Source: Chloroflexota bacterium (lineage in GTDB: Bacteria > Chloroflexota > Anaerolineae > Caldilineales > Caldilineaceae). From it: DNA of 64,000 bases. The position numbers and the translations under genes were made by a program. Below are positions 41,120 through 49,080 of the stretch, piece after piece. Every line of letters begins with the position of its first letter. The first letter of the stretch is position 1. The stretch is from the NCBI GenBank assembly GCA_018969295.1, contig JAGWYN010000014.1, positions 1 through 64,000 on the forward strand, given 5' to 3'. The notes beneath the pieces were generated by a model. The model was not told where the DNA came from. It worked only from the letters and a program-made list of their open reading frames with translations, and searched no databases.

Positions 41120-42208
41120 TCACAGTTCGAGAATGGCAGGACGGGCGATCGAACGCTCACCGACACGGATCTCCTGGGTGGGCCAGCCTTCGATGGCAGT
41201 GAGCACCTCGTGCCCCCCAGCACCGACCAGGACGGTATCTTCGGACTTGGTGCCAGCGATCGATGGGTTCCAGGCGTAGACCTGGTTGGCCGCAACCACC
41301 TGCGCCATCCCCGGCACAGCAATCAGTTCACGCGGCTCGTAACCGGCCGGCCCTCCCTGGTGATGGTACTTCCACTCGTCGGCAAAGCCGGTGGCCGCAT
41401 AGGCCGCCTGGCCATCCGCAAAGATCGCGTCCAGCGTGCGGCCCGGCTGGGTCGCCAAAATGAACGCCCCGTCCACCTGTGCCACAGCATCCGCCTTGAC
41501 CCGCAGCGAGTCAGAGAGCCTGCCAAAATGGACCAGCCGGGTGATCGAGCAGACCAGCCCGTTCTGGCGACCACACAAGACCAGCATGGCATAGTTCTCC
41601 AGCCGCTTGGCCGTAGGCAGCGGATGACGAAAACGAAAGATCCGCTCGTCGGTGGCAATCAAGTTGACGATCACCTGGGCACCGCGACGCTCGGCCTCGT
41701 AGGCCAACTGGGCGCCGATCTCGTACTCGGTCATGCCCGGAGCGACAGAGCGAATGGCCGCATGCATGGCCTCGGCACAGCTGCGCCCCAAAAGACGCAC
41801 CCGCTCGATCTCCTCCGGCAACAGCATCAAACGCTGCCAGGCCAATTCCCCCGAGAGCTCTCGGGCACCAGCCAGCGGTGTGTCCGACCCCGTACGCTTG
41901 CCAGCCACCAGCTGGCTAACCGTGTCGTCTCGCTCATACCAGGGAGCTACCCGCAGCTCCCAGCCAGCCGCAGCCAGCCCCTCCTCCTGCTCCAGACGAG
42001 GCGCCTCGATCGTGTTGGTCACCAAATACTGGCTCTCTGCTGTGATCACCAGCGTGCCGATGCCTGTAGAAGAAGCTGTGTTCACATAAGAACGATGCCC
42101 AACGGTCGCCCAGGCAAAGCTGCTCACCAAGCTGAGAACCAACGCATCGAGCTCCTGTGCGGCCAGAAAACCGCGGATCTGGTCAAGACGTGCTTGTTGT
42201 AGATTCAT
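41120..42208 (-). CDS. Degenerate M24 (creatinase/prolidase-fold) protein
   Basis: The 362-residue protein has the creatinase N-terminal domain and the pita-bread C-terminal domain of family M24. The five metal ligands of active members (Asp, Asp, His, Glu, Glu) are mostly lost. The VLxDxGA and SDxTR positions read MLVLCGR and CSITR, and the first Glu position reads AWNPS. His (HHQGG) and the last Glu (KSEDTVLV) remain. It is therefore unlikely to be a peptidase. ATG at 42208 has AGGGAG 8 nt upstream. It lies inside an arabinose operon between the isomerase and araB, so a sugar-related role is possible. Confidence 0.75.
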   Translation of the reverse strand: MNLQQARLDQIRGFLAAQELDALVLSLVSSFAWATVGHRSYVNTASSTGIGTLVITAESQYLVTNTIEAPRLEQEEGLAAAGWELRVAPWYERDDTVSQLVAGKRTGSDTPLAGARELSGELAWQRLMLLPEEIERVRLLGRSCAEAMHAAIRSVAPGMTEYEIGAQLAYEAERRGAQVIVNLIATDERIFRFRHPLPTAKRLENYAMLVLCGRQNGLVCSITRLVHFGRLSDSLRVKADAVAQVDGAFILATQPGRTLDAIFADGQAAYAATGFADEWKYHHQGGPAGYEPRELIAVPGMAQVVAANQVYAWNPSIAGTKSEDTVLVGAGGHEVLTAIEGWPTQEIRVGERSIARPAILEL

Positions 42209-42227
42209 GCAGTGACTCCCTTTCTGT

Positions 42228-43697
42228 TCAGCCACGATGCCAGTAGGTGGACCAGCCCAGGTATTTCTCGAGCGCTTCGTGGACAGCCGCAGCACGCTGC
42301 GAAAGATTCATCGCCACATGGTGCTCGAACCCATTCTCGCAGATATAGTTGAGCAGCTTCTGCAGGTTGGGGACCTGGACCACCCCGTAGCCGCCAAAGG
42401 TTTTGAGGGGGTCATTGGTCAGCGTCCCTTCACCGACATAAGCGACGATCCGCCCATGAAGGTCGTCGGTAGAAACCCGCAGATAGGTGAAGGGATCCGC
42501 CTTCACACGTCCGACCACGGTGCCGAAGGTGTTGTCCTTGCCCACCGTGCCGGCAATGATCTCCTGGTAGTCCATCACGGCAATGTCGTCGGTGCGGATC
42601 AACCCACCGGAGGCCTGGACATCCCCCGCTTCCACAAAGATGCTCTTGGGCAGGTTGGAGCAGTGAAAAATGATCGCCTTGTCTGGGTCATCCCCATAGT
42701 TGTTGTTCCAGTCGACAATGGCACTCGGCTTGCCCGAAGCGTAGGCCAGCGCCATCATGGCCACCGTGCCCGCAATGTCGGTCTCGCAGGCAGAGGGGAG
42801 CAAGCCGTCGCTCATGATGCTCATCAAGGTGCAGGGCACCACCCCATAGTACTCCTCCATCGCAGTCCAGCACTGGATTGCACTGGCCGTCAGCTCGGTC
42901 TCTGCCATCCACTCATCGACCACAACCCCAAACTTGGCCATGCGCAGCAGCGAGGCCGCAGGCACACCAGCCGTCTGAATGTAGCCCCCAATCTGGTCCA
43001 GCTTGCCCTTGACCGAGCTGGCAGCGCTGTCCAGACGGTCAATACGGCCCAGCACCTCAGAAAGATCGAGCGTCTCCACCGAAATGCCGCTGCGTTCGAG
43101 CAGCTTCTCGCTGAAACGCACCGTGTTGAACGCGGTGGGACGGGCACCGATCACCCCGATGCGGGCATTCTTGAAACCGCGCACAATCCGGCAGATCCCA
43201 GCAAACCGCTCCAGATCTTCACGAAAAGCAGCGCTCTCAGGGTCAACCGTGTGCAGACGGGTCAGCGAATACTGAATGCCATACTGACGCAGATTGTTGC
43301 AGGCCGACATCTTTCCACAGAAGGAGTCCCGGCGATCCGCGACCGTCATCCTGGCCGGGTCGTCAGGGAACGCCTGGATCAAGACTGGGACATCAAGCCC
43401 GGCCCAGCGCAACGCATCGGCGATCGCACGTTCCTCGCCAAAATTGGGCAATGTCACGATCACCCCGTCGATCTCGTCGCGGTGGCGCTTGAACAGGTCG
43501 GCGCATTTGTGCGAATCCGCATGCGAAACCACACTGCCATACAGAGTCTCCTCAGGGGAGAGCGCAATCACACGAAAACCCTGCGCTTCCAATACCTGAA
43601 GCATGGTCTTGCGCCCGCTCTCAGCCAGATGGGCAGGGAAAAAACCGCGGTTGCCGACAATCAGCCCGACAGTCACAGGTTGGGTGGCTCGTTTCAT
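42228..43697 (-). CDS. L-fucose/L-arabinose isomerase family protein
   Basis: The 489-residue protein has the FucI/AraA-type layout. N-terminal Rossmann-like halves (VTVGLIVGNRGFFP and VIVTLPNFGEE) precede a C-terminal domain with DWNNNYG and FHCSNLP, where the metal-binding acidic and histidine residues of FucI lie. In this operon with ribulokinase and 4-epimerase it most likely isomerises L-arabinose to L-ribulose. Fucose or another aldose is an alternative. A GGGGGAG Shine-Dalgarno sequence precedes the ATG at 43697. First gene of the operon. Confidence 0.85.
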   Translation of the reverse strand: MKRATQPVTVGLIVGNRGFFPAHLAESGRKTMLQVLEAQGFRVIALSPEETLYGSVVSHADSHKCADLFKRHRDEIDGVIVTLPNFGEERAIADALRWAGLDVPVLIQAFPDDPARMTVADRRDSFCGKMSACNNLRQYGIQYSLTRLHTVDPESAAFREDLERFAGICRIVRGFKNARIGVIGARPTAFNTVRFSEKLLERSGISVETLDLSEVLGRIDRLDSAASSVKGKLDQIGGYIQTAGVPAASLLRMAKFGVVVDEWMAETELTASAIQCWTAMEEYYGVVPCTLMSIMSDGLLPSACETDIAGTVAMMALAYASGKPSAIVDWNNNYGDDPDKAIIFHCSNLPKSIFVEAGDVQASGGLIRTDDIAVMDYQEIIAGTVGKDNTFGTVVGRVKADPFTYLRVSTDDLHGRIVAYVGEGTLTNDPLKTFGGYGVVQVPNLQKLLNYICENGFEHHVAMNLSQRAAAVHEALEKYLGWSTYWHRG

Positions 43698-43774
43698 CAG
43701 TACACTCCCCCTAACAAAAAAAGTCGTAATAAAGATCACACAAACAGCGTTGCCCAGGGCACGCAGCTTTACAG

Positions 43775-43788
43775 TTAAAACGTTTTAA
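43775..43788. promoter_or_regulatory. LacI-type operator of the arabinose operon
   Basis: TTAAAACGTTTTAA is a perfect 14-bp palindrome centred on CG, the pattern typical of LacI-family operators. It lies at about +3 to +16 relative to the predicted minus-strand start, where a repressor would block elongation or open-complex formation. No LacI-family gene is in the window, so the regulator is encoded elsewhere. Confidence 0.75.
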
Positions 43789-43796
43789 GCAACGCC

Positions 43797-43825
43797 ATTA
43801 TACCACGAAGGCGGGCAGCTGTCAA
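43797..43825 (-). promoter_or_regulatory. Consensus sigma-70 promoter of the arabinose operon
   Basis: On the minus strand TTGACA (43820-43825), a 17-nt spacer and TATAAT (43797-43802) match the vegetative consensus in all 12 positions. The predicted start is near 43790, with a leader of about 93 nt. A 13-nt segment around the -35 is shared with the pdh promoter (5579-5591). Confidence 0.9.
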
Positions 43826-43854
43826 CGCAAAATGAAAGATCGTACAGCAGAAAA

Positions 43855-43883
43855 TTGCCAGCTTCACTGCCCCATGCTATGAT
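43855..43883 (+). promoter_or_regulatory. Promoter of tRNA-Ser
   Basis: TTGCCA (43855-43860), a 17-nt spacer and TATGAT (43878-43883), ending 21 nt before the mature tRNA. The predicted start is near 43890. Confidence 0.75.
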
Positions 43884-43904
43884 TGTATTGTCGTTTATTG
43901 GCAA

Positions 43905-43996
<92 letters not shown>

Positions 43997-44011
43997 TTTT
44001 TTCTCAAAACA

Positions 44012-45481
44012 ATGCCATCTATTGCGCAGCACAGCTTTTTGACCCCACCTGCTCTGTACCGGCTGGCTGGCAGCTTGGCTCTTCTGCTGCTGGCAGCGGC
44101 CATCGCCTACGCGCCCCTCCTCTGGGTTGTGGGAGGCCTGGCCGCCGTCGCTGCGGGCGTGCTGGCCCTGCGTTGGCCCTGGCTGATCTGGCTGCCGCTG
44201 GCGCTGTGGGTCCCGCTGACCAGCACGCTGCGGCTGGGCCCGGCCAGCGCCACAGATCTGCTGTTGGCCGCTGGCGTGGCCCTCTGGTTCCTTGCCGGCG
44301 CCCGACGCCACACGCTGTCCCTCACCGGCTCTCCAGTCATCAGCCTGGCCATCCTCTTCGCCGCTGTGCTGACACTCTCCCTCTTTTTTGCAGTCGATCT
44401 GGACGAAGCCATCGCCGAAATCATCAAATGGCTGCAGATGCCGGTGCTGCTGCTGGTTGTACCCGCCATGCTCACCGCCCGCCGGGCGCGCTGGTTGGCG
44501 GCTGCCCTGACTGGCGGGGCTGTGCTGCAGGCCGGCATCGGGCTGTATCAATTTGTCTACAGCGTCGGGCCGGACCATTTTGTGATCCTGGGCCGCTTTA
44601 TGCGAGCCAGCGGGGTCTTTGACCAACCCAACCCCTACGGCGGCTTCCTGGGCATTGCACTGGCCGCCTCCCTCAGCCTGGCATTGTGGGCCTGGGGAGA
44701 GTTCCTCCGTGGCAGCGGCCGGCGCCGGCCCCTGGCAGGGTGGGCCATCTTCTACACCGGAAGCACAGCGCTGATCACCGGCGGGCTGCTGGCCAGCTGG
44801 AGCCGGGGAGCCTGGTTCGGCGCAGCCGCAGGCGTCGCCGCTGTGCTGATGCTGCGCAGCCGTTTCGCCGCCGCGACCGCCACATTCACCCTCCTGGCCC
44901 TGCTGCTGCTCGGCACGGTGGCCCCAGCCAGCCTCCCCGACCCCCTGCTCCAGCGACTGGCTGACCTGCCCGCCTACTGGGGGCTGACCGATGTGCTGGC
45001 GCAACCGGTGACAGACGAAAATTTCTCGGTGGTCGAACGCATCGCCCACTGGACTGCCGCACAACGCATGTGGGAGCGCTCCCCCTGGCTGGGGGTCGGC
45101 GCCGGCAACTATGCTGCGCTCTACCCGACCGTGCGGCTGCCCCGCTGGGAAGAGGCCCTGGGCCACGCCCACAATTTTTATCTAAATCTGCTGGGAGAGA
45201 GCGGGCTGCTGGGGCTGGCCACCTGGCTGGCACTTTGGGCTGGAATCGCCGTCTACGGCTGGCGCAACGCCCACCCCCAGGGCGCACCGACCCCCGCCAG
45301 CCGCTGGCGGGCCGCCGCCGCCGTCGCTCTCCTGGGCATCGTCGCCCATCTCTCCGTTCATAATCTGGTCGACAATCTTTTCGTGCGCGGCAACCTGGTC
45401 TATACTGTGCTGTGGCTGGCTGTCCTTGCCGCCCAGTCAGATACACTGCCAGATACACTGCCAAACGAGGTCTCAGCTTGA
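44012..45481 (+). CDS. O-antigen ligase/polymerase-like membrane protein
   Basis: The 489-residue protein has about eleven hydrophobic helices and the Wzy/WaaL-family loop. GVFDQPNPYGGFLGIALA is followed by SWSRGAWFG, where arginine is functional in family members, and the large loop has GVGAGNYAALYPTV and GHAHNFYLNLLGESGLLG, with the conserved histidine. Such proteins transfer or polymerise lipid-linked glycans at the outer membrane face. ATG at 44012 lies 16 nt after the tRNA and has no clear ribosome-binding site; an in-frame upstream extension reads through the tRNA and is excluded. The stop overlaps the next start. Confidence 0.82.
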   Translation: MPSIAQHSFLTPPALYRLAGSLALLLLAAAIAYAPLLWVVGGLAAVAAGVLALRWPWLIWLPLALWVPLTSTLRLGPASATDLLLAAGVALWFLAGARRHTLSLTGSPVISLAILFAAVLTLSLFFAVDLDEAIAEIIKWLQMPVLLLVVPAMLTARRARWLAAALTGGAVLQAGIGLYQFVYSVGPDHFVILGRFMRASGVFDQPNPYGGFLGIALAASLSLALWAWGEFLRGSGRRRPLAGWAIFYTGSTALITGGLLASWSRGAWFGAAAGVAAVLMLRSRFAAATATFTLLALLLLGTVAPASLPDPLLQRLADLPAYWGLTDVLAQPVTDENFSVVERIAHWTAAQRMWERSPWLGVGAGNYAALYPTVRLPRWEEALGHAHNFYLNLLGESGLLGLATWLALWAGIAVYGWRNAHPQGAPTPASRWRAAAAVALLGIVAHLSVHNLVDNLFVRGNLVYTVLWLAVLAAQSDTLPDTLPNEVSA

Positions 45482-45951
45482 GTGCACTCCAATCGCTTCC
45501 GCTCAGTGAAACAAACCGCCGCGAGGTCAAACGCTTCGTCAAATTCGCCCTGGTCGGCACTGCCGGCATGCTCAGCCATCTGACTTTGTTCAATCTTCTC
45601 TTGCTCGGCCTGCACTTCGACCCGCGCATCGCCAATTCAGTAGGCTTTGTCACAGCAGTGATCCAAAATTTCCAGCTCAACCGCCGCTGGACCTTTCCCG
45701 AAAGCCGCAGCCGTCGAGCAAGCGCCCAGCTCGGCCAATTTGCTCTGGTCAGCGTCGTCGGGCTGGCCATCAATTTCGGCGTCTTCTGGTTGGTCAGCCA
45801 CCTGCTCGACCGCTTCTGGGAACGCCTGATCGCCGACGCCACCCTTGCCCACCTGGTCAGCAACAATTTTGCTCTGGCTACCGCGATCGGCGTCGTTCTC
45901 TTCTGGAATTTTACCGCCAATCGCCTGTGGACCTTCCGCACCCAACGCTGA
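45478..45951 (+). CDS. GtrA-family membrane protein
   Basis: The 157-residue protein has four predicted helices and GtrA motifs: KRFVKFALVGTAGMLSH, NSVGFVTAVIQNFQLNRRWTF and a C-terminal FWNFTANRLWTF. GtrA proteins act with glycosyltransferases in moving polyprenyl-linked sugars across the membrane. A TTG start at 45478 overlaps the O-antigen-ligase stop by 4 nt and has GAGG upstream. ATG codons upstream are in overlapping coding sequence. Its place between a ligase and GT4 gene supports an envelope polysaccharide role. Confidence 0.88.
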   Translation: MSALQSLPLSETNRREVKRFVKFALVGTAGMLSHLTLFNLLLLGLHFDPRIANSVGFVTAVIQNFQLNRRWTFPESRSRRASAQLGQFALVSVVGLAINFGVFWLVSHLLDRFWERLIADATLAHLVSNNFALATAIGVVLFWNFTANRLWTFRTQR

Positions 45952-45960
45952 GGGGCCAGC

Positions 45961-47100
45961 TTGACCACCATCGCCGTCGACTATACCGCAGCCGTCCGCC
46001 AGCAAGCTGGCATCGGACGCATTGTGCGCGGCCAGATCGACGCGCTGATCGCCCTGCGCCCTGACCTGGATCTGCGCCTCTTTGTGGCGGGCCCAGCCGG
46101 CCTGGCAGCGCGCCAGGCCGCACCGCTCCCCCTGCACGCCACCCCGATCGACGAACGCAACCTTGTACGCATCTGGCACCGCCTCAACCTGCCGCTGCCC
46201 CTCGTCGAATGGTTCACCGGCGGCCCGCTCGATCTCTTCCATGCGACCGATTTTGTGCTGGCACCGACTCGCGCCCGCCGCAAGCTGCTCACCGTCCACG
46301 ACCTGGCCTTCCTCTTCTACCCCGACGCTGCGATGCCTTCCCTGCACCACTATCTGAACCGCGTGGTCCCACGCAGCGTGCGCCGCGCCGACGCGATCGT
46401 GGCGGACAGCCACCACACCGCCCGCGACCTGCACCAACAGTGGCAGGTCCCCCCCGAACAGATTTCAGTCGTCCACGGCGCAGTCGACCACAGCCGTTTC
46501 CAGCCGGTCACAGACCCCGCCCGCCTCACAGCGGTACGCCAGCAGTATGCAATCGGCGAAGGCCCGTTTCTGCTGGCACTCAGCCGCCTCGAGCCACGCA
46601 AAAATTTTGTGCGGCTCATCGAAGCCTTCCACCAGGCCCGCCACCAGGGCAGACTGCCGCACCGGCTGGTCATCGGCGGCGGCCAAGGCTGGCTCTATGA
46701 GGCCATCTATCAACGTGTCAGCGATCTGAACCTACACGAACATGTCCATTTTACCGGCTTTGTCGCCGACGCCGATCTGCCTGCCCTCTACAGCGCCGCC
46801 GACTTTTTTGCCTATCCCTCTCTCTACGAAGGGTTCGGCCTCCCAATCGTCGAAGCGCTGGCCTGCGGCACCCCTGTCCTCGCCGGCAACAATTCCTCTC
46901 TGCCGGAAGCCGGCGGGCCTGGCGCCTTCTACGTAGATGCCGAAGAGGTCGATGCGATCGCCCAAGGCCTTGTCCAGCTGGCCACAGACCCCGCCCTCCG
47001 TGCCAGGCTGCGCCAGGCCGGCCTGCTCCATGCCGCTCAGTTCACCTGGCAGCGCAGCGCCGAACAACTGCTCGTCGCCTACACGCAGCTGCTCGGCTGA
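45961..47100 (+). CDS. GT4-family glycosyltransferase
   Basis: The 379-residue GT-B enzyme has an N-terminal acceptor domain and a C-terminal nucleotide-sugar domain with LALSRLEPRKNFVRLIEAF, the HVHFTGFV strand and the EX7E motif in YEGFGLPIVEALACGTPVLA. Proteins with RKNF and YEGFGLP are typically mannosyl-, rhamnosyl- or glucosyltransferases acting on lipid-linked glycans. A TTG start at 45961 with GAGGGG 5 nt upstream follows GtrA by 9 nt. It belongs to the polysaccharide operon. Confidence 0.9.
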   Translation: MTTIAVDYTAAVRQQAGIGRIVRGQIDALIALRPDLDLRLFVAGPAGLAARQAAPLPLHATPIDERNLVRIWHRLNLPLPLVEWFTGGPLDLFHATDFVLAPTRARRKLLTVHDLAFLFYPDAAMPSLHHYLNRVVPRSVRRADAIVADSHHTARDLHQQWQVPPEQISVVHGAVDHSRFQPVTDPARLTAVRQQYAIGEGPFLLALSRLEPRKNFVRLIEAFHQARHQGRLPHRLVIGGGQGWLYEAIYQRVSDLNLHEHVHFTGFVADADLPALYSAADFFAYPSLYEGFGLPIVEALACGTPVLAGNNSSLPEAGGPGAFYVDAEEVDAIAQGLVQLATDPALRARLRQAGLLHAAQFTWQRSAEQLLVAYTQLLG

Positions 47101-47130
47101 AGCCCATGTCTGTCACCCAGAGGAGAAAAC

Positions 47131-47631
47131 GTGCACCAGACCTCCAACGAGCCGGCGATGCTCCCGCGCTCCCCCGAAGACTCTGCGCTCACCCTGACCA
47201 TGTTCATGCAGCCTGAACACTCCAACAGCCTTGGCAACGTGCATGGCGGCGTCATTCTCAAACTGTGCGACGAATGTGGCGGGATCGTGGCCAGCCGCCA
47301 CGCCCGACGGCCTGCGGTCACCGTCAGCGTCGACCGCGTCAATTTTCTGCAACCCGTTCTGCTGGGCAGGTTGCTCCTGGTGCACGGGCGCATTGCCTGG
47401 GTGGGGCGCACCAGCGTCGAGGTCGAGCTGCATGTCGAGGCGGAGCACCTGCTCACTGGGGAACGCACCCACACCAACAGCGCCTACTTTGTCTACGTAG
47501 CACTCGACGACGAACGCCGTCCGACGTCGGTTCCCCCGCTGCTGCTGGCCACCGCGGAGGATCGCCGCCGCTTCGACGAGGGGGCAGCCCGCCACCAACG
47601 GCGCATGGCCGACGCAAGGAGGCATCCGTGA
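47131..47631 (+). CDS. Acyl-CoA thioesterase, hotdog fold
   Basis: The 166-residue protein has the YciA/BACH-type hotdog pattern: MFMQPEHSNSLGNVHGGVILKLCDECGGIVASRHA. The HGG-x-(6)-D(E) core carries the catalytic acidic residue and is followed by VDRVNFLQPV and GERTHTNSAYFVYVALDD. Such enzymes hydrolyse fatty acyl-CoA esters in the cytoplasm. A GTG start at 47131 with AGGAG is used. The stop overlaps the next start (GTGA). Its relation to the preceding polysaccharide genes is by position only. Confidence 0.88.
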   Translation: MHQTSNEPAMLPRSPEDSALTLTMFMQPEHSNSLGNVHGGVILKLCDECGGIVASRHARRPAVTVSVDRVNFLQPVLLGRLLLVHGRIAWVGRTSVEVELHVEAEHLLTGERTHTNSAYFVYVALDDERRPTSVPPLLLATAEDRRRFDEGAARHQRRMADARRHP

Positions 47632-48257
47632 GTCCCACGCAGCTGCGCTGGTTTCTCCCCATCCTTCTTGCCCTGAGCCTGGCCGGCTATTTTGGCCCCT
47701 GGCTCGACCACAAGGTGGCAGGGCTGGTGATCACCGGGTTGGATCTCGGCGAGTATGTAAAATTTTTGCCCGCGGCACGCAGCATGGTGCTCTGGCGTGA
47801 AGGGTTCTACCTGCCGCTGATCGCCAACAGCCTGGCTGCCAGCTTGTTCGCCTTTCGAGCCGATCTGCGTTACCGCTGGCCGCTGCAAGGCCTGCTGCTC
47901 GGGCTGGCCACAGCCAGCGCGCTCAACCTGCTGCCCCCCGCCTGGACACCCCAGCGAATGCTGACCGACGAGTTCCGCCAGCAGGCGGTCGCGCTGGCAC
48001 TCTGCCTCGCTGCGATGGCCTTCAGCCCGCTGCTGGCCCTGCTGCCCCGCCAGGCCGTGGCCGGCCTGGTCGCTGCCACCAGCCTCACAGCCGCTGCCGT
48101 GCCAGCCTGTCAGTTCCTGGCGCTGCTGCCGGCGCTCGGCGACCTCTACCACCAGCCGCAGCTGCCCGGCTGGGGGCTGTTTCTCGCCACCGCAGGGCTG
48201 CTGGCGCTGGCCGGCAGCATGTTCTTCTGGATTCGTTTCGGCAAGGAGACCCGATGA
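47628..48257 (+). CDS. Hypothetical polytopic membrane protein
   Basis: This 209-residue protein is not recognised. It has about five hydrophobic helices (near residues 5-22, 60-78, 85-103, 118-140, 147-165 and a last one at 180-200). A hydrophilic YVKFLPAARSMVLWREGFY segment sits after the first. A GTG start at 47628 overlaps the thioesterase stop and has AAGGAGG 5 nt upstream. The stop overlaps the following ATG (ATGA). Tight coupling on both sides suggests a shared expression unit, not a shared function. Confidence 0.7.
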   Translation: MSPTQLRWFLPILLALSLAGYFGPWLDHKVAGLVITGLDLGEYVKFLPAARSMVLWREGFYLPLIANSLAASLFAFRADLRYRWPLQGLLLGLATASALNLLPPAWTPQRMLTDEFRQQAVALALCLAAMAFSPLLALLPRQAVAGLVAATSLTAAAVPACQFLALLPALGDLYHQPQLPGWGLFLATAGLLALAGSMFFWIRFGKETR

Positions 48258-49036
48258 TCTTTGGCATGATGAACAACCCACGCACCCCGCTCCTCTCTGA
48301 AATTGCGCGGGCTGCACGGCTGGGGTTCGATTTTCTCGATCTGACCCTCGAGGCCCCGGCAGCCGCGCCGGAGAGCACCGACTGGGCCGCCGTGCGCGCA
48401 GCCCTCATCGACCACAACCTGCGCGTGGTCGCCCACGCTGCCCCATATCTGCCCTTTGCCAACCCCTCCCCTTGGGTCCGCCAGGCCACCCTCGACGAAC
48501 TGCGCCGCACGCTCGACATCGCCGGCCAGCTCGGTGCCCCCTTCTGCACCACCCACTTTGTCGGCTGGCCCCCCTATCTCACAGAAGCACTGGGCTACGA
48601 ATTCTATCGACAGGCCTACACGCTGCTGCTCCCGCATGGCAGCAGCCAAGGCGTGCAGGTAACCCTGAAAAACAGCTCCGACAACCGGCACCAGCTCAAA
48701 TACTTTCGCGAAATTTTTTCCCGACTGCCCGAGCTGAAGTTGACCTTCGACATCGGCCACGGCAACATCCACACCGCACGCAGCATGACGCGCGAGTATC
48801 TGTTCGCACTGGCCGACCGGCTCTGCCACGTCCATCTCAGCGACAACGACGGCACCAACGACGGCCACCTGCCGTTCGGCGCCCCACGCCAAGGCAGCAT
48901 CGATCTGAAACATGAGCTGAAGATGCTGCGCCAATTCCGCTTCGACGGCACACTCACCCTCGAAATTTTTGGAGAGGAACGCTGGCTGCTGGCCAGCCGT
49001 GAGCGGCTCCAAGAAGAGCTGGGCCTGCTGACCTGA
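48254..49036 (+). CDS. Sugar phosphate isomerase/epimerase-like TIM-barrel protein
   Basis: A second AP endonuclease 2/xylose isomerase-like TIM-barrel protein, 260 residues. Typical strands are GFDFLDLTLEAPA, LTFDIGHGNIH with the metal-site D and H, VHLSDNDGTNDGHLPFG, and TLEIFGE at the C-terminus. The HLSDNDGTNDxHLP motif is common in this family and binds the second metal face. No close relation to the copy at 9655 beyond the fold. Substrate unknown. It ends 45 nt before the convergent LCP gene. Confidence 0.8.
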   Translation: MIFGMMNNPRTPLLSEIARAARLGFDFLDLTLEAPAAAPESTDWAAVRAALIDHNLRVVAHAAPYLPFANPSPWVRQATLDELRRTLDIAGQLGAPFCTTHFVGWPPYLTEALGYEFYRQAYTLLLPHGSSQGVQVTLKNSSDNRHQLKYFREIFSRLPELKLTFDIGHGNIHTARSMTREYLFALADRLCHVHLSDNDGTNDGHLPFGAPRQGSIDLKHELKMLRQFRFDGTLTLEIFGEERWLLASRERLQEELGLLT

Positions 49037-49080
49037 CACCTCGTCCAGGGAGCAGGGCAGCCACCCATCACGCCGTGGGA

